Source of the DNA: Saccharomyces paradoxus
Taxonomy: Eukaryota; Ascomycota; Saccharomycetes; Saccharomycetales; Saccharomycetaceae
Assembly (NCBI RefSeq): GCF_002079055.1
Contig: NC_047490.1
Span: forward strand, 620,001-684,000
DNA: 64,000 bases
Direction: 5' to 3'
In this document: positions 49,270 to 60,522 of the stretch, in pieces
Position numbering within the stretch: position 1 is the first letter of the stretch
How the letters are laid out: the number at the start of each line of letters is the position of its first letter
Program-made: the position numbers and the translations under genes
The notes under the pieces: model-generated
The model's database searches: none
The model's input: only the letters and a program-made list of their open reading frames with translations
What the model was told of the DNA's origin: nothing

Positions 49270-51549
49270 ATGGGGAAGAAGGATAGACAGCGCAAGAAAC
49301 TGCGTGAGTTTGCTAAATTAAAGAACAGGCAGCGAAACTTGAGAAAGAGCGTGCAAAATTTGAAGGACGAGGTTCAGCGGAAGGCTAAAGAACCAGAAAA
49401 CTCGAATCAAATTGCACTAGGAAACGACGAAATCGAAGAGATCAACGAAAATAGTCCATTATTATCCGCTCCTAGTAGACAAGAGGAAACAAAAGTTTCA
49501 AAGAAGATTGATATTGATATTATTGATGCACATCCTCTTCACGAAGGGCCAAAAAACGATGACTCGCCTCAAGTTGAAGTTAATGGTATCGAAGGAAAAT
49601 CTGCGGATAAGACCGATGAGGAGGATATTAAATCCCCTTTACAGAATGAACCAGGTAGAAAGTCAGCTTTACAAAGCTCTATAAAAGATTTTAGTGATAG
49701 GTCAGTATCCCCATTGCAAAGCATTACCAGCGGTGATACTCCGATGAGTGAGCTTGAGTTACCAGTATCTTCTTCAAATTCGCTTGAGAGAGCTGATGAC
49801 ATACCTGTAGTGCAGCCAGAGAGCCAGACGTTAACTATTAAATCTTTGCCCATCGCGGCATCACCTCCTGAAGTGCTAGTTAGTGGAGCTGAAATGAGTT
49901 CATATGGATACGGCTCTATACCTGAGAGCATTGAAGATGTAGAGGACGGAGCAAATCCCCCTTATATCGCTAATACATCATCTGATGAACTTGTACATGA
50001 TTTGACAAGAAGGCGTATATTTTCATCCTGTATGTGTACTTATTTATTCTTTATTGCAATGGACAGTTCTATAATCCTAGTAATTGTTTCCAAAATTGCT
50101 TCTGAGTTCCATGAATTATGGAGGTTATCCTTAGTCATCTCAGCATACTTATTGAGTAATGCTATTGGCCAACTGGTATTTTTGAAACTATCTTTGATAT
50201 CCAGTGTAAAATTGTTGTTGTGTATAGCTCAATTCAGTTTTATCCTCGGCAGCTATCTATCTTGGGATTCTATCCATTTCTGGACGTTTATCTTCGCCCG
50301 TTGCGTCACAGGATTCGGGGGCGGTTCCTTAATAGCGCTTAAGAGCACTATTATGAATAGGTTTTCCAAAAAGAACGACAATCGGTACTCGTTGAGTGCA
50401 TCTATGATAACATTTTCTCTGGGTGTGGCAATTGGGCCCTTTGTGGTGAGCTTGTTTGATTCGTCTCACGGTAGTGGATGGAAAAATGCCTTCTTAATAC
50501 CCGTCCCCTTTTGCCTTGTGAATGCTTCAATTATGCTGGCAGATATGTATTCTGTCAAAAATACTTTACATCATGGAAGTCCAAGACCTACACTATGGAA
50601 AAGATTCAAGAAAACTATATCAAGTCCTGATTTATACGAAATATTGACGCTTGCGCTATTCCTACTTTGCTTCGTTCAAGTGACTTCGCTGGATTTAACA
50701 AGTTTAGAACATAGTACGGTGATTCAAGTGGTACTATTTTCTGTAATAATCGTCTGTGGCATTTTATTCCTCTTAATAGAGACGAGTGATACGTACATGA
50801 ACTCTGTCATTTCAATGTCCTTACAAGGTGACAAGCATTTAATATGGACAATGATGGGAATTTCGTTTTGCTTTGCAGCATTGATGTGCATCATCCCATT
50901 CGGTACAACATACTTCATTATTGTTTTGAACTTGAACACTTTACAACTTGCAGAAAGATTACTCCCATTCTTTTTTTCCATTGTAGTGGGTTATTTTAGT
51001 GTTTGTTATTTTTGGAAGTCGAAAAGGCAGAACTATTTGCTTAAATTTGTCTTAAGCGGAGTTACTCTGATACTATATGTAGCGCTTATGGGGGTAGGTT
51101 TGAGTTTACCAGTATGGAAGCAATACATATGTTTATCTCTTCCATTTTTGGGTTCCTCTATGATATTGACCTTACTGTCAAATCTTTATCATGAGTACCA
51201 TGAACAAAGGAAATCACCCATCAGTGGCTCTATCGTATATTGCTTCGGTGCCGTAGGGGGGACAGTTGGCGTTTCCCTGGGTGGTTATGTTTTCCACAAG
51301 ACATTAATAAAAATTATGCATGAGGAGGTGATGAAGTTTAGCAAGCAAGGTTATCTAAAAAAGGACCTTTTGAAAATCATCAAGCATGCTACGCGATCTT
51401 CAGATTGGGCACATGAATCAGCGCCAAAGTTCATTTTTCAAACTTTGATTGAGTGTTACTTACAAGCATGTCGGAATGTATTTAAACTCTCTGCCCTTTT
51501 TTTTACGATTACGGTCGTAACAATATTCATCTTCAACAGAATTCATTGA
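49270..51549 (+). CDS. VBA4: Vacuolar basic amino-acid transporter-type MFS protein Vba4
   Basis: The protein has 759 residues. The first 250 residues are hydrophilic: a basic coiled-coil-like start (GKKDRQRKKLREFAKLKNRQRNLRKS) and then an acidic Ser-rich region. A 14-helix DHA2-type MFS transporter follows. The first helix ends in FIAMDSSIILVIVSKIASEFHELW, matching the family motif before helix 2, and RCVTGFGGGSLIALKSTIMNRFSKKNDNRYS matches the helix 4-5 region. Vba1-Vba3 carry basic amino acids into the vacuole. Vba4 is vacuolar, but its substrate is uncertain; azole and morphology phenotypes are reported in S. cerevisiae. The cytosolic N-terminus varies in length between species. Confidence 0.94.
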   Translation: MGKKDRQRKKLREFAKLKNRQRNLRKSVQNLKDEVQRKAKEPENSNQIALGNDEIEEINENSPLLSAPSRQEETKVSKKIDIDIIDAHPLHEGPKNDDSPQVEVNGIEGKSADKTDEEDIKSPLQNEPGRKSALQSSIKDFSDRSVSPLQSITSGDTPMSELELPVSSSNSLERADDIPVVQPESQTLTIKSLPIAASPPEVLVSGAEMSSYGYGSIPESIEDVEDGANPPYIANTSSDELVHDLTRRRIFSSCMCTYLFFIAMDSSIILVIVSKIASEFHELWRLSLVISAYLLSNAIGQLVFLKLSLISSVKLLLCIAQFSFILGSYLSWDSIHFWTFIFARCVTGFGGGSLIALKSTIMNRFSKKNDNRYSLSASMITFSLGVAIGPFVVSLFDSSHGSGWKNAFLIPVPFCLVNASIMLADMYSVKNTLHHGSPRPTLWKRFKKTISSPDLYEILTLALFLLCFVQVTSLDLTSLEHSTVIQVVLFSVIIVCGILFLLIETSDTYMNSVISMSLQGDKHLIWTMMGISFCFAALMCIIPFGTTYFIIVLNLNTLQLAERLLPFFFSIVVGYFSVCYFWKSKRQNYLLKFVLSGVTLILYVALMGVGLSLPVWKQYICLSLPFLGSSMILTLLSNLYHEYHEQRKSPISGSIVYCFGAVGGTVGVSLGGYVFHKTLIKIMHEEVMKFSKQGYLKKDLLKIIKHATRSSDWAHESAPKFIFQTLIECYLQACRNVFKLSALFFTITVVTIFIFNRIH

Positions 51550-52057
51550 CGGACTTCGATTTATTTGTCGTTATCTCAAATTGGTAGATAAAGTGAATAC
51601 GTTAAATAGATAATACAATTTTTTTCTTTTTCCTTAAACCCGATAATACTATTGTCGCTTAGATAAAGATGCAGGGAACTTCGATCATTGTGGTGACCGC
51701 ACAAAGGCGGGATCTGAAAAATGATCGTGGGGCGGGGAAAGAATAGCAGACTAAACAAGGGGATATGGTATCCGTGCCAGAAATGAATGGCCAAAATAGC
51801 TTGATTATTACTTGCTGAAAATGCTTCAAGCGGAAACCCCTCTACCGGCAGGCAACCAAACAAAGGATAGATTTGTTGTGACAGTGTTCCCCGACTAATC
51901 AGTACTTGATATATAAGCCAGTCATTTTTCCTCCATGCTTTCCTTTTGGATGGGAGAACCATTCTTTTTTTGTTCTTATTTCTTTTTTTGCCTCTATTGT
52001 TTCATCACTTGATCACATCACAGATATTTCAAATTTTTTTCATATTAAATAAGCAAA
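51550..52057. promoter_or_regulatory. VBA4 3' flank and COX26 promoter
   Basis: The 508-base gap has a GC-richer core (51700-51900) with GTGGGGCGGGG at 51729-51739, a Mig1-type GC box flanked by AT-rich DNA that could give glucose repression to this respiratory gene. A TATATAAG sequence lies near 51911 and T-runs precede the start. A minus-strand 128-codon frame (51576-51962) spans the promoter and is not called. Confidence 0.55.
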
Positions 52058-52258
52058 ATGTTTTTCAGCCAAGTTTTGAGGTCGTCTGCTCGTGCTGCCC
52101 CAATCAAGAGGTATACGGGAGGTAGAGTAGGTGAATCATGGGTGATTACGGAAGGTAGAAGGCTCATTCCAGAGATTTTTCAATGGAGTGCAGTATTAAG
52201 CGTTTGTTTGGGTTGGCCTGGTGCTGTGTACTTTTTTAGTAAGGCAAGAAAAGCATGA
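52058..52258 (+). CDS. COX26: Cytochrome c oxidase subunit Cox26
   Basis: The protein has 66 residues, equal to the known length. The basic, acid-free N-terminus (MFFSQVLRSSARAAPIKRYTGG) is a mitochondrial presequence. One membrane helix (about residues 42-60, FQWSAVLSVCLGWPGAVYFF) follows, with a short basic tail. Cox26 binds complex IV and helps form or stabilise respiratory supercomplexes. The gene is tiny and easily missed. Size, presequence, helix and position between VBA4 and TRM1 support it. Confidence 0.95.
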   Translation: MFFSQVLRSSARAAPIKRYTGGRVGESWVITEGRRLIPEIFQWSAVLSVCLGWPGAVYFFSKARKA

Positions 52259-52585
52259 GGTGATAAAGAAAAGCTTTGAAATAATTCTGCTAAAATGAGT
52301 GTAACACTACAAACTTGACGAGTTTAGTTTGACACTAGACGTTATGCTTCATTATTTATATGCCCGGAAATTGCAACAATAATACAAAAAAATATACTGG
52401 TTTATATTTTTTACTTGAGATTTGATTCTACAAATATATATATATTTTACACATACATACTGTTTTCCCGATTAATTTAAACACTTATAATACAAAAGAC
52501 CAGCATTCTTTTCTGTCCATAATGCCATTACCGGGTTGTTTTTAGTTTCTTGTGTTCCAGCTCTAACACTAAACAATCAAGTTCC
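52259..52585. other. COX26-TRM1 convergent 3' region
   Basis: The 327-base gap holds the 3' ends of both genes. It contains an AT dinucleotide run (52435-52447) and TATATA-rich efficiency-type elements usual for yeast polyadenylation. No gene is seen. Confidence 0.6.
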
Positions 52586-54298
52586 TTATGAAGTATTAGG
52601 ACGGGCTTTTGGGCCCCAGTTCTTTGTGGGATTTTCCTGATATCTCACAATTTTCAGTTTCCTTAGTTTTTCAATATTACCACTTTGTTCATTTGGTGTG
52701 AATGATAGTTTTGAGTCATATTCCGATTTAACAGTATCACTTAACCATTTTGGCATGGCCGATAAAATCTTATAGCCTGTGGTATTCGGATTCATTTTAC
52801 TTAAATCTTTCTTTTCGTCATCACATTTTTGCATCACATACCAAATTGCATCCCAGGGAGCGTTGGTCTTTAAGGAGGATGGTTGAGCATGTGTTAACGA
52901 ACATTCATACCCTAGGGACCCTAACCCTGCAACTACTTTTTTCATGGGAGGTACTTGTAATTTTATCACCGACGCAATATGGTTGGGACTGAAATAGAAT
53001 GGGGAATCGGATAATTCATTTTTAGCTAGGGATAACATACCTTCAATTCTTTTACGTGTTCCATATGTTTCATCCTGGTCACGATGCTCTTCTTTATTAA
53101 TTCTCAATACTTCGTCGATGAATTCTTTATTGTGTAGAGGACCTGCATACATTGGACCAGCTAAATGATATGTTCCTTCGCAGAATTTACATTTAGTATC
53201 TACCGGTGGGCCTTGGGCAACCGAGTATTTAGTGAATGTTTTGTTTTTCCTACCTTCGCGTTGGGAAATTCTGCCCAAAGGTTGGTTGTGGTATGAGCCA
53301 CAACGAGAACAATGATAGGTAGTCATGGTGCTTGACATGACGTTCTTGACTTCAATTGGACTTGTTTTGACTTTAACGAAAACTCTGACGTAAAAGTCAA
53401 TGCTCAATGACAAAAGTGGTTCCACAGTTTTCTTGTATTTTGCGGCAGTTTGCTTTAGTAAATTCAACACTAGTCTTAGCGCACTTTCGTGAGTTGATTC
53501 ATGAGAAACCATATTAACACCACCATATAGGGCAAAACACTTTTCTGGGTATCCATTACCGGCTAAAACGGATAAATCGGTGCAAGTCACCAGCATTAAA
53601 CCACCCTCTTCAATACTCTGGATGGCTGCATCCACAAAAGGAGTGACGGTACCATAGGGATCCAGGTCAATGACGTGAAACTTATTATCATTGGCTTTAT
53701 TGCGGTACATTAAGACATTGGCATCATCGAGATTTGGCTTTACAATGTTTTCGACATTGTTATATTCAACGTTTCGTTTAATAGATTCAACAGCCTCTGG
53801 AAGCAAATCGTTAGCGATAACTTCTCTCACATGAGGAATTTCATGAGCATACCTAATGGCTCTTAGCCCAGTGGCCGACAACGCTTCCAGAATATTTATG
53901 TAAGGTTCGTTTTGGTCAGAATTACCAACAGTTTCCTTTGGTGATCCATTATCTATTTTTTGGCGCTTGGAAGAATCATCGTTAATTTCCGCGCATCTTT
54001 TCTTTTTACTTTTCTTATTTTTTCTCTTTTGGCCACACTCCTCGCCGTATAGGTTGTCCCACGCCTTGATGCATGTAACACTTAGATCCCTATTAAATTG
54101 TTGGATGGGATTATAGAAAACAGTTTCCTTTTTAGGGAAAAGAATTTCTGCTTTGCCTTCTTTGACTATATTGAAATCCTCAATATTGATTCTTGGTGCA
54201 CCATACGCAGTGAAGTTCGCCTTGATTTTAGAGATAGCAGCCTTCAACATTCCGTGTAAATTTGCCCGCTTAAAGGGTATTCTGAAGAAGCTTGACAT
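52586..54298 (-). CDS. TRM1: tRNA (guanine26-N2)-dimethyltransferase Trm1
   Basis: The protein has 570 residues, equal to the known length. It makes m2,2G26 in cytosolic and mitochondrial tRNAs using SAM. The methyltransferase core has EALSATGLRAIRYAHE (motif I), IDLDPYGTVTPFVDAA (catalytic DPYG motif IV) and a Cys4-type zinc site, CSRCGSY...CKFCEGTY. Two starts matter: Met1 gives a mitochondria-targeted form, whereas Met17 (ATG at 54248-54250) gives a mainly nuclear one, as known in S. cerevisiae. A basic segment near residues 100-106 (RKNKKSKKKR) is the nuclear signal and membrane-tether region. PAC sites precede the gene. Confidence 0.97.
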   Translation of the reverse strand: MSSFFRIPFKRANLHGMLKAAISKIKANFTAYGAPRINIEDFNIVKEGKAEILFPKKETVFYNPIQQFNRDLSVTCIKAWDNLYGEECGQKRKNKKSKKKRCAEINDDSSKRQKIDNGSPKETVGNSDQNEPYINILEALSATGLRAIRYAHEIPHVREVIANDLLPEAVESIKRNVEYNNVENIVKPNLDDANVLMYRNKANDNKFHVIDLDPYGTVTPFVDAAIQSIEEGGLMLVTCTDLSVLAGNGYPEKCFALYGGVNMVSHESTHESALRLVLNLLKQTAAKYKKTVEPLLSLSIDFYVRVFVKVKTSPIEVKNVMSSTMTTYHCSRCGSYHNQPLGRISQREGRKNKTFTKYSVAQGPPVDTKCKFCEGTYHLAGPMYAGPLHNKEFIDEVLRINKEEHRDQDETYGTRKRIEGMLSLAKNELSDSPFYFSPNHIASVIKLQVPPMKKVVAGLGSLGYECSLTHAQPSSLKTNAPWDAIWYVMQKCDDEKKDLSKMNPNTTGYKILSAMPKWLSDTVKSEYDSKLSFTPNEQSGNIEKLRKLKIVRYQENPTKNWGPKARPNTS

Positions 54299-54622
54299 GT
54301 GTGCATTCTATAAAGAAGAGTAACAACTTATGACTGCTGAAGATCTGTAACTTGCGATGAGCATTGTAATGCGATGAAAAAAAAAAAATTGATACTATTA
54401 TCGCTTTGAACGAATACGGAAAGGCTTAAATTGGAATAATAACAAAACCAGGTTTGCTTATTACAACATATATTCTTATTCATAGCGGCATAATGGTGGA
54501 AAGTCCTGAAAATTGCAGAGGAGTTTTGGATAGAAGAGAAGTTTTTTTACCTGTTTTAATCTTCCGAAAAAGTGGTGAAACCTTGATCACACTTTATATT
54601 AGACCACATATTTTTACGCACG
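54299..54622. promoter_or_regulatory. Divergent TRM1-DPB4 promoter region
   Basis: The 324-base spacer holds the PAC pair near the TRM1 side (separate entry) and an A12 tract at 54377-54388. A 76-codon frame at 54454-54684 overlaps the DPB4 start in another frame and is not called. I see no MCB box here for DPB4. Confidence 0.55.
54354..54377 (-). promoter_or_regulatory. Two PAC-type sites followed by poly(A) upstream of TRM1
   Basis: GCGATGAG at 54354-54361 is an exact PAC core. GCGATGA occurs again at 54371-54377 and runs into A12TT, which resembles RRPE. They lie 55-80 bases from the TRM1 start. PAC/RRPE sites mark ribosome- and tRNA-modification-factor genes. The sites read in the plus direction, but either orientation works in known cases. 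Confidence 0.7.
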
Positions 54623-55234
54623 ATGCCACCAAAAGGCTGGAGAAAGGATGCGCAGGGCAATTACCCCACCACCTCGTATATTAAAGAACAAGAGAACATA
54701 ACGATTCAGGACCTATTATTTCCTAGAAGTGCTATTGTGAATTTGGCACGTGAAGTGCCACAGCAAAGCGGCAAAAAGCTGTTGATAAATAAAGACGCGT
54801 CATTAGCATTGCAGCGTGGTGCTACAGTCTTTGTTAACCACTTGCTCCTATTTGCAAGAGAAATAGCCAAAAGCCAAGATAAAAAAAGCTGCAGTGTAGA
54901 CGATGTAATGAGCGCTTTGGACCATATAGGGCACTCAGCACTGAAGGGTCCTGTTAGAGATAAACTAGATGAATACCAAGCTGCTGTTGAACTGAAAAAA
55001 AAGGAAAAACTAGATAGCAGCGAAATAGATGCTGACGGCGATATAGATATGGGTGGAGATAGGGAAAACACGCCCGCCCAAGTGGTTAAAGAGCATGACG
55101 AAATTGAGGAAGAAGGCGACGCATCACAGAACGTAGAAGAGTCCTCTGAAAAGAAACAGAAAACGGAGAATCAGGATGTAGACACCACAGTACGAAACCC
55201 TGAGGAAACGTCATCCACTATGGAAACTGTCTAG
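54623..55234 (+). CDS. DPB4: Histone-fold protein Dpb4 (DNA polymerase epsilon and ISW2 subunit)
   Basis: The protein has 203 residues. An H2B/NF-YB-type histone fold (about 25-115) includes [44 protein letters not shown] and [14 protein letters not shown]. The remaining 90 residues are a highly acidic tail rich in Glu and Asp. Dpb4 pairs with Dpb3 in polymerase epsilon and with Dls1 in the ISW2/CHRAC remodeller, and helps pass parental histones at forks. The tail is a few residues longer than I remember for S. cerevisiae (196). The start is the first ATG in frame. Confidence 0.95.
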   Translation: MPPKGWRKDAQGNYPTTSYIKEQENITIQDLLFPRSAIVNLAREVPQQSGKKLLINKDASLALQRGATVFVNHLLLFAREIAKSQDKKSCSVDDVMSALDHIGHSALKGPVRDKLDEYQAAVELKKKEKLDSSEIDADGDIDMGGDRENTPAQVVKEHDEIEEEGDASQNVEESSEKKQKTENQDVDTTVRNPEETSSTMETV

Positions 55235-55745
55235 TAGTTCTTACCATTATTCTTACAGAATCATAATATGTAGCATGCTCTTTATTTACGTCTACATACA
55301 TAACATGCTACAGGCATCTTCGTTAATAGTAAGCCGGGGAACCCACTGCGGCGCCAATTGCGGAAGGGAAGAAAGGGGACAAGAAGTAGATATTAGTGGG
55401 ACTTTAAAAGGAAATCATAGTGTTGAACAAGTGGATCAGCAAGACACGATACTAAGCAAGTTTAGTTAGAACCATTCTGTGATTTGGAAATTTTCTGAGG
55501 TATTCTTCATTATAAGAAGGACATTCGGTAACCCAGGCTAGTTGACATAATCCAATTGTTACCCTTTACCCCCTACCCTATCGGTCTTTCATTTTCCAAC
55601 TATTGATTAGTAAAATTTGAATATTTTTTTGTTCTGATTAGATCAACTGAATATACCAGGAATTTTGGGCTAACACATATTTTTTTTTCAACATTCTTTC
55701 AAACGGATACAGTTTATTACGATTGTTTTTTGCCCACAGTAGAAT
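55235..55745. promoter_or_regulatory. DPB4 3' flank and KIN1 promoter/leader
   Basis: The 511 bases contain a GC-rich patch near 55332-55375 (CGGGGAACCCACTGCGGCGCC) and a T-rich stretch before KIN1. A 64-codon frame at 55275-55469 shows no domain and is not called. Confidence 0.5.
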
Positions 55746-58700
55746 ATGGACGATTATCACGTAAATACTGCCTTCTCAATGGGCAGACGTAATAAACAGG
55801 ATGATGGCAATAGTGAAAGTAATAGCATGCACACACAACCAAGTACTATGGCGCCCGCTACGCTGAGAATGATGGGCAAGAGTCCTCAACAGCAGCAGCA
55901 GCAGCAGAACACACCGTTAATGCCTCCGGTAGATATCAAGTATGTAAATAGTGGTAATTCTCATCAAGCAGAGCAAAGGGAGAGGCGAGCAGAACTTGAA
56001 AGTAAACCCAGAGAGAACGCGGCAAAGTCAAATGCCATCAGCCAAAGTCGAGCTTCCTCTTCTCAGGGCATGCCTAAGCAATTCCATAGAAAATCATTGG
56101 GAGATTGGGAGTTTGTCGAAACAGTTGGTGCAGGTTCTATGGGTAAGGTGAAGCTGGCAAAGCATCGTTACACTAGTGAGGTTTGTGCAGTAAAAATTGT
56201 AAACCGTGCTACGAAGGCTTTTCTGCATAAAGAACAAATGCTACCACCACCTAAAAATGAACAAGATGTTTTGGAGAGACAGAAGAAATTAGAAAAGGAA
56301 ATATCTAGGGATAAAAGAACTATTCGGGAAGCGTCGTTGGGACAAATCTTGTATCATCCACATATATGTAGGCTTTTTGAAATGTGCACTTTGTCAAACC
56401 ATTTCTATATGTTGTTTGAATATGTCTCAGGTGGTCAGCTGTTGGATTATATCATTCAACATGGATCGATACGAGAGCATCAAGCAAGAAAGTTTGCTAG
56501 AGGTATCGCGAGTGCCTTAATGTACCTGCATGCAAACAATATCGTGCATAGAGATCTGAAGATAGAAAACATCATGATTTCAGATTCCAGTGAAATCAAG
56601 ATAATTGATTTTGGGTTGTCAAATCTTTATGATTCAAGGAAGCAGCTTCACACATTTTGCGGTTCTTTATATTTTGCTGCTCCCGAGTTATTAAAAGCAA
56701 ATCCTTATACAGGGCCTGAAGTTGATGTCTGGTCATTCGGTGTAGTTTTATTTGTCTTGGTATGCGGTAAAGTTCCATTTGACGACGAAAATTCAAGCGT
56801 TTTACATGAAAAGATCAAGCAAGGTAAGGTTGAATATCCTCAACATTTATCTATCGAGGTAATATCATTGTTATCCAAAATGTTGGTGGTAGATCCAAAA
56901 AGAAGAGCGACACTTAAACAGGTTGTTGAGCACCACTGGATGGTAAGAGGATTTAATGGCCCCCCTCCTTCTTACTTACCGAAGAGAGTTCCATTAACCA
57001 TCGAAACACTTGATACAAATGTCTTGAAAGAGATGTATCGTTTGGAATTTATTGACGACGTGGAGGAAACAAGAAGTGTTTTGCTCAGTATAATCTCTGA
57101 TCATACTTACGTTCTTCTTTCCAGACAATACTGGACTTTGGCGGCCAAAATCAGGGCAGAATCTAGCGATAGTGAAAATATTCCAAACATAACGGAGAGT
57201 TTTGAAGATCCAACTAGGGCATATCATCCAATGATTTCCATATACTATCTGACCTCTGAAATGCTCAATAGGAAACATGCGAAAATACAGAATCAGCAGC
57301 AGCGACAGAGTTCTGAAAATATAGAAAAACTTTCTGAAATACCGGAAAGCGTAAAGCAAAAGGACGTTGAGGTTGATACAACTGCAATTAAATCAGAACC
57401 GGAAGCTGCATCAGCGACGAAAGATACTGCTGTACCATTCACTCCTAAAAACGGTGATAATACAGAGCCACCCTTACATGTCTTAATTCCACCAAAATTA
57501 GCAATGCCAGAACAAGCGCATACATCACCGACGAGTAGAAAAAGTTCCGATAATCAACGCCGTGAAATGGAATATGCTCTCTCCCCAACTCCTCAGGGAA
57601 ATGATTATCAACAATTTAGGGTACCCTCAACTACAGGTGATTCCTCAGAAAAGGCGAAGTTTGGGAATATATTTAGAAAATTATCACAACGCCGTAAAAA
57701 GACCGTTGAACAGGCATCTGTTAATAGTAACAATAGTGTCAATAAACCTGTACAAAAGACACATTCACGCGCTGTATCGGATTTTGTTCCTGGCTTTGCT
57801 AAACCAAGTTATGATTCAAATTATACCGTGAATGAACCTCTCAAGACTAGTGATAATAAAGGTAACAATAAAGAGGACTTTCCAGCATTGCCTGCGAATG
57901 CAGAAAATATGGTGGAAAAGCAAAGAGAGAAGCAAATGGAGGAAGATATAATGAAATTGCGTGATATTAACAAACAGAGTAACGAAGTTGAGAAAGGAAG
58001 CGGACGGGAAACTTACGCTGTACAGAAATTTGAAGGGAGTGATGACGACGAGAATCATCCCTTAGCACCGCTCAATGTTGCAAAAGGTCGAAAACTTCAT
58101 CCAAGCGCAAGAGCTAAATCTGTTGGCCATGCCCGTCGTGAATCACTAAAATATATGAGACCCCCAGTACCTACATCTGCATATCCTCAACAGGAGCTTA
58201 TAGATACCGGATTCTTAGAGTCTAGCGACGATAACAAATCTGATAGTTTGGGAAATGTTACTTCACATACAAATGATAGCGCCAGTGTGCATTCCGTGAA
58301 TGTACACATAAATTCGTCATCTATAGAAAAGGAACTAACGGATGAACAGATACTACAGGAAGCTTCTAAAGCTCCAGCCGGTTCTATGCCGTCCATCGAT
58401 TTCCCTCGTTCTTTATTTTTGAAGGGTTTCTTTTCTGTTCAGACAACTTCGTCGAAGCCTTTACCAATTGTTAGATACAAGATTATGTTCGTCCTGAGGA
58501 AAATGCACATTGATTTCAAGGAAGTTAAAGGTGGGTTTGTTTGTATGCAAAGGTTCTCCAGTAATATGGCAGCAAAGAGAGAAGAAACTCCAAGGTCGAT
58601 CATGCCGGTTTCGCATCATGGATCCATTAGACGTCAAGGTTCTAATAAATATTCACCCTCTTCCCCTTTAACAACTAATTCTATTCATCAAAGGAAATCA

Positions 58701-58940
58701 TCTATAACTGAAACCTATGGAGATGACAAGTATTCGGGAACGTCACTGGAAAACATTCGCCAACAAGGCGACGGTAGCGGAGGCATGACTACAACAGAAA
58801 AAGAGCCCATCAAATTCGAGATTCATATCGTCAAGGTGCGTATTGTTGGTTTAGCCGGTGTGCATTTTAAGAAAATTTCTGGGAACACTTGGATGTATAA
58901 AGAGCTGGCTTCTAGTATATTAAAAGAACTAAACTTATAA
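55746..58940 (+). CDS. KIN1: MARK/PAR-1-related protein kinase Kin1
   Basis: The protein has 1064 residues, equal to the known length. The disordered N-terminus has a run of seven glutamines. The kinase domain spans about 120-400: the Gly loop GAGSMGKV, the AVKIV lysine, HRDLKIEN with its His at 268, DFGLSNLYD, and an activation loop ending in [12 protein letters not shown] long Ser-rich linker leads to a KA1 domain at the end (about 1010-1064). It acts at the cytoplasmic face of the plasma membrane in polarised secretion (Sec9) and in the ER unfolded-protein response with the paralog Kin2. Gene order (DPB4-KIN1-INO2) supports Kin1 over Kin2. Confidence 0.97.
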   Translation: MDDYHVNTAFSMGRRNKQDDGNSESNSMHTQPSTMAPATLRMMGKSPQQQQQQQNTPLMPPVDIKYVNSGNSHQAEQRERRAELESKPRENAAKSNAISQSRASSSQGMPKQFHRKSLGDWEFVETVGAGSMGKVKLAKHRYTSEVCAVKIVNRATKAFLHKEQMLPPPKNEQDVLERQKKLEKEISRDKRTIREASLGQILYHPHICRLFEMCTLSNHFYMLFEYVSGGQLLDYIIQHGSIREHQARKFARGIASALMYLHANNIVHRDLKIENIMISDSSEIKIIDFGLSNLYDSRKQLHTFCGSLYFAAPELLKANPYTGPEVDVWSFGVVLFVLVCGKVPFDDENSSVLHEKIKQGKVEYPQHLSIEVISLLSKMLVVDPKRRATLKQVVEHHWMVRGFNGPPPSYLPKRVPLTIETLDTNVLKEMYRLEFIDDVEETRSVLLSIISDHTYVLLSRQYWTLAAKIRAESSDSENIPNITESFEDPTRAYHPMISIYYLTSEMLNRKHAKIQNQQQRQSSENIEKLSEIPESVKQKDVEVDTTAIKSEPEAASATKDTAVPFTPKNGDNTEPPLHVLIPPKLAMPEQAHTSPTSRKSSDNQRREMEYALSPTPQGNDYQQFRVPSTTGDSSEKAKFGNIFRKLSQRRKKTVEQASVNSNNSVNKPVQKTHSRAVSDFVPGFAKPSYDSNYTVNEPLKTSDNKGNNKEDFPALPANAENMVEKQREKQMEEDIMKLRDINKQSNEVEKGSGRETYAVQKFEGSDDDENHPLAPLNVAKGRKLHPSARAKSVGHARRESLKYMRPPVPTSAYPQQELIDTGFLESSDDNKSDSLGNVTSHTNDSASVHSVNVHINSSSIEKELTDEQILQEASKAPAGSMPSIDFPRSLFLKGFFSVQTTSSKPLPIVRYKIMFVLRKMHIDFKEVKGGFVCMQRFSSNMAAKREETPRSIMPVSHHGSIRRQGSNKYSPSSPLTTNSIHQRKSSITETYGDDKYSGTSLENIRQQGDGSGGMTTTEKEPIKFEIHIVKVRIVGLAGVHFKKISGNTWMYKELASSILKELNL
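55887..55907 (+). repeat. CAG repeat in KIN1 (seven glutamine codons)
   Basis: One CAA followed by six CAG codons lies in the disordered N-terminal region. It is short and probably only mildly variable. Confidence 0.85.
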
Positions 58941-59607
58941 GTGATATGTTCCCTGAGAAACTACAGCGTACAATTTTGATATTCTTCGAAAAGAAGAATA
59001 TCCGTTCGATAGAAGTTTATATATATATATATATATATAGATTCTTTTTATTCTCTTAAAAAAGGAAGAAAGAAATAGAATGGACCTAAGCAGATATTTA
59101 GCAGTTTAATATTTTCGTCTCTTTTAATAGTGTTTTTTTATAAATAATTTGGCACGTACTTCATGTAAAAATTAGCTCGTTATCAATTGATAGTAATACT
59201 CTGTGCACGTAGAGCGATCATTGTCCCGTTTACCAGAACAGGATTTGTATGATCGTAAAAGGCGTAATATCAAACTCGCAACAGTCCATATAATTGCGTG
59301 AACCGTACGCAGTCATTTAGTTCGTGCAGATACACCCTATCTCACCATTGAATGATATTTTTACTTCACCATCACTGCCTCCAAATCCTTCTATCTATTA
59401 ATAAAATAAGACCACTGACGGCAGTTATCCGTTAATTTTACACTACTCTTCTGACAGAGAAATGATTTCCTCCACCGTCTGGTTTATAATGATTATATTT
59501 ACATGACCAGCTTCGCAATCATATCATATTTTTTGCTCATGTATACAGATCCAGATAAAAAGACATCTAAAGTGATGAAATTGCTATTACTGGTGGCTCC
59601 CGTTATC
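58941..59607. other. KIN1-INO2 convergent 3' region
   Basis: The 667 bases separate two gene ends and are long for a convergent gap. They hold an AT dinucleotide run at 59019-59039 and an inverted repeat ATATTCTTCGAA/TTCGAAAAGAAGAATAT near 58978-59001. No ORF or RNA gene is recognised. Confidence 0.55.
59019..59039. repeat. AT dinucleotide microsatellite
   Basis: About ten AT units lie 80 bases after the KIN1 stop. Similar shorter runs occur at 43021-43036 and 43711-43727. Confidence 0.85.
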
Positions 59608-60522
59608 TTACGAATCATCCAAAATGTGTTGTAGTGCTTCGTTCGCGCTTCTAATGGATTTGATATCGTTCATTACACAGGTTAAAAGGATATGTTTGGG
59701 GATTCTTTTCCCGTTTTCCTTCGGTGGGGTCTTTACTGATTTAATGAGCCTTTCAAAAGCTTCCTTGGTGTTTATTCTTCGTATCTTCTCCATTTGAACG
59801 TGTTTCCATTTTCTTATCTTCGCAGGGTCGTCCTCGATATTGGCCGGAATATCAGAGTCTGGGATCCTTATCTCAGGTATCGAAAATGGTGGTGGGTTAT
59901 AGTGATCATTGCTAATGGGCTGATGAGGTCCTTCCCTAGTGGCGAATTCGGCTGGCACATCTGCTATGTTTGTGGGTAACTCTCTTGTGTTACTGTGAGA
60001 ATTTGCTTCAGAATATCTTTGATTTGCTTCTGCATACTTATGCTGCTTTTTCGGTGATCTTGTGTGAAGATGTGAATCAGGGCCCATGGAAGCGTTGGAG
60101 GACATCATATCCTGAGAGATTAAATTGTCTAAAAACTGCTCAATTGCATTCGATTCGTTCGTGCTCAACAATCCGGAATTAGAAGGAGACAATTTCAGAC
60201 CAAGAGTATGATCAAACCCTACGCTTGGTTGATGAGGGTTGTGATTTAGATAATGTGCATGAGAGTTCAAAGGAACATGATGAGTTTGGTTATCGATAGG
60301 TAGAGCTTCTACATGAGAGGGTTGCACGGTAGTCACGTTGGGAATAACGCCGAGATCGTGTGTCAATAGAGGAGGGGATCCTGTACTAAACGTGTTTTCA
60401 TGTATGTGCGCAGACATTTGGTCGTCAAAGTTACTGCTGAGCATTTGGTAAGCAGTTTCAAAGTCTATATCGTTATCCAGATCCAGGATACCCAATAATT
60501 CATTCCCCGTTGCTTGTTGCAT
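59608..60522 (-). CDS. INO2: bHLH activator of phospholipid synthesis Ino2
   Basis: The protein has 304 residues, equal to the known length. The acidic N-terminus (residues about 1-35, LLGILDLDNDIDFETAYQML) is the first activation domain. The middle is His/Asn/Pro-rich. A bHLH domain lies near 235-295: basic KWKHVQMEKIRRINTKEAF, then a loop with TPPKENGKRIPKHIL. Ino2 needs Ino4 as partner to bind the inositol/choline element (ICRE/UAS-INO) at INO1, CHO1 and others, and is held back by Opi1. INO2 itself responds weakly to inositol. A matching element lies in its own promoter. Confidence 0.97.
   Translation of the reverse strand: MQQATGNELLGILDLDNDIDFETAYQMLSSNFDDQMSAHIHENTFSTGSPPLLTHDLGVIPNVTTVQPSHVEALPIDNQTHHVPLNSHAHYLNHNPHQPSVGFDHTLGLKLSPSNSGLLSTNESNAIEQFLDNLISQDMMSSNASMGPDSHLHTRSPKKQHKYAEANQRYSEANSHSNTRELPTNIADVPAEFATREGPHQPISNDHYNPPPFSIPEIRIPDSDIPANIEDDPAKIRKWKHVQMEKIRRINTKEAFERLIKSVKTPPKENGKRIPKHILLTCVMNDIKSIRSANEALQHILDDS

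Noticed and set aside
51576-51962. 128-codon minus-strand frame with an ATG, in front of COX26
   Set aside because: It lies across the COX26 promoter, has an odd composition and no motif. Antisense chance frame is more likely.
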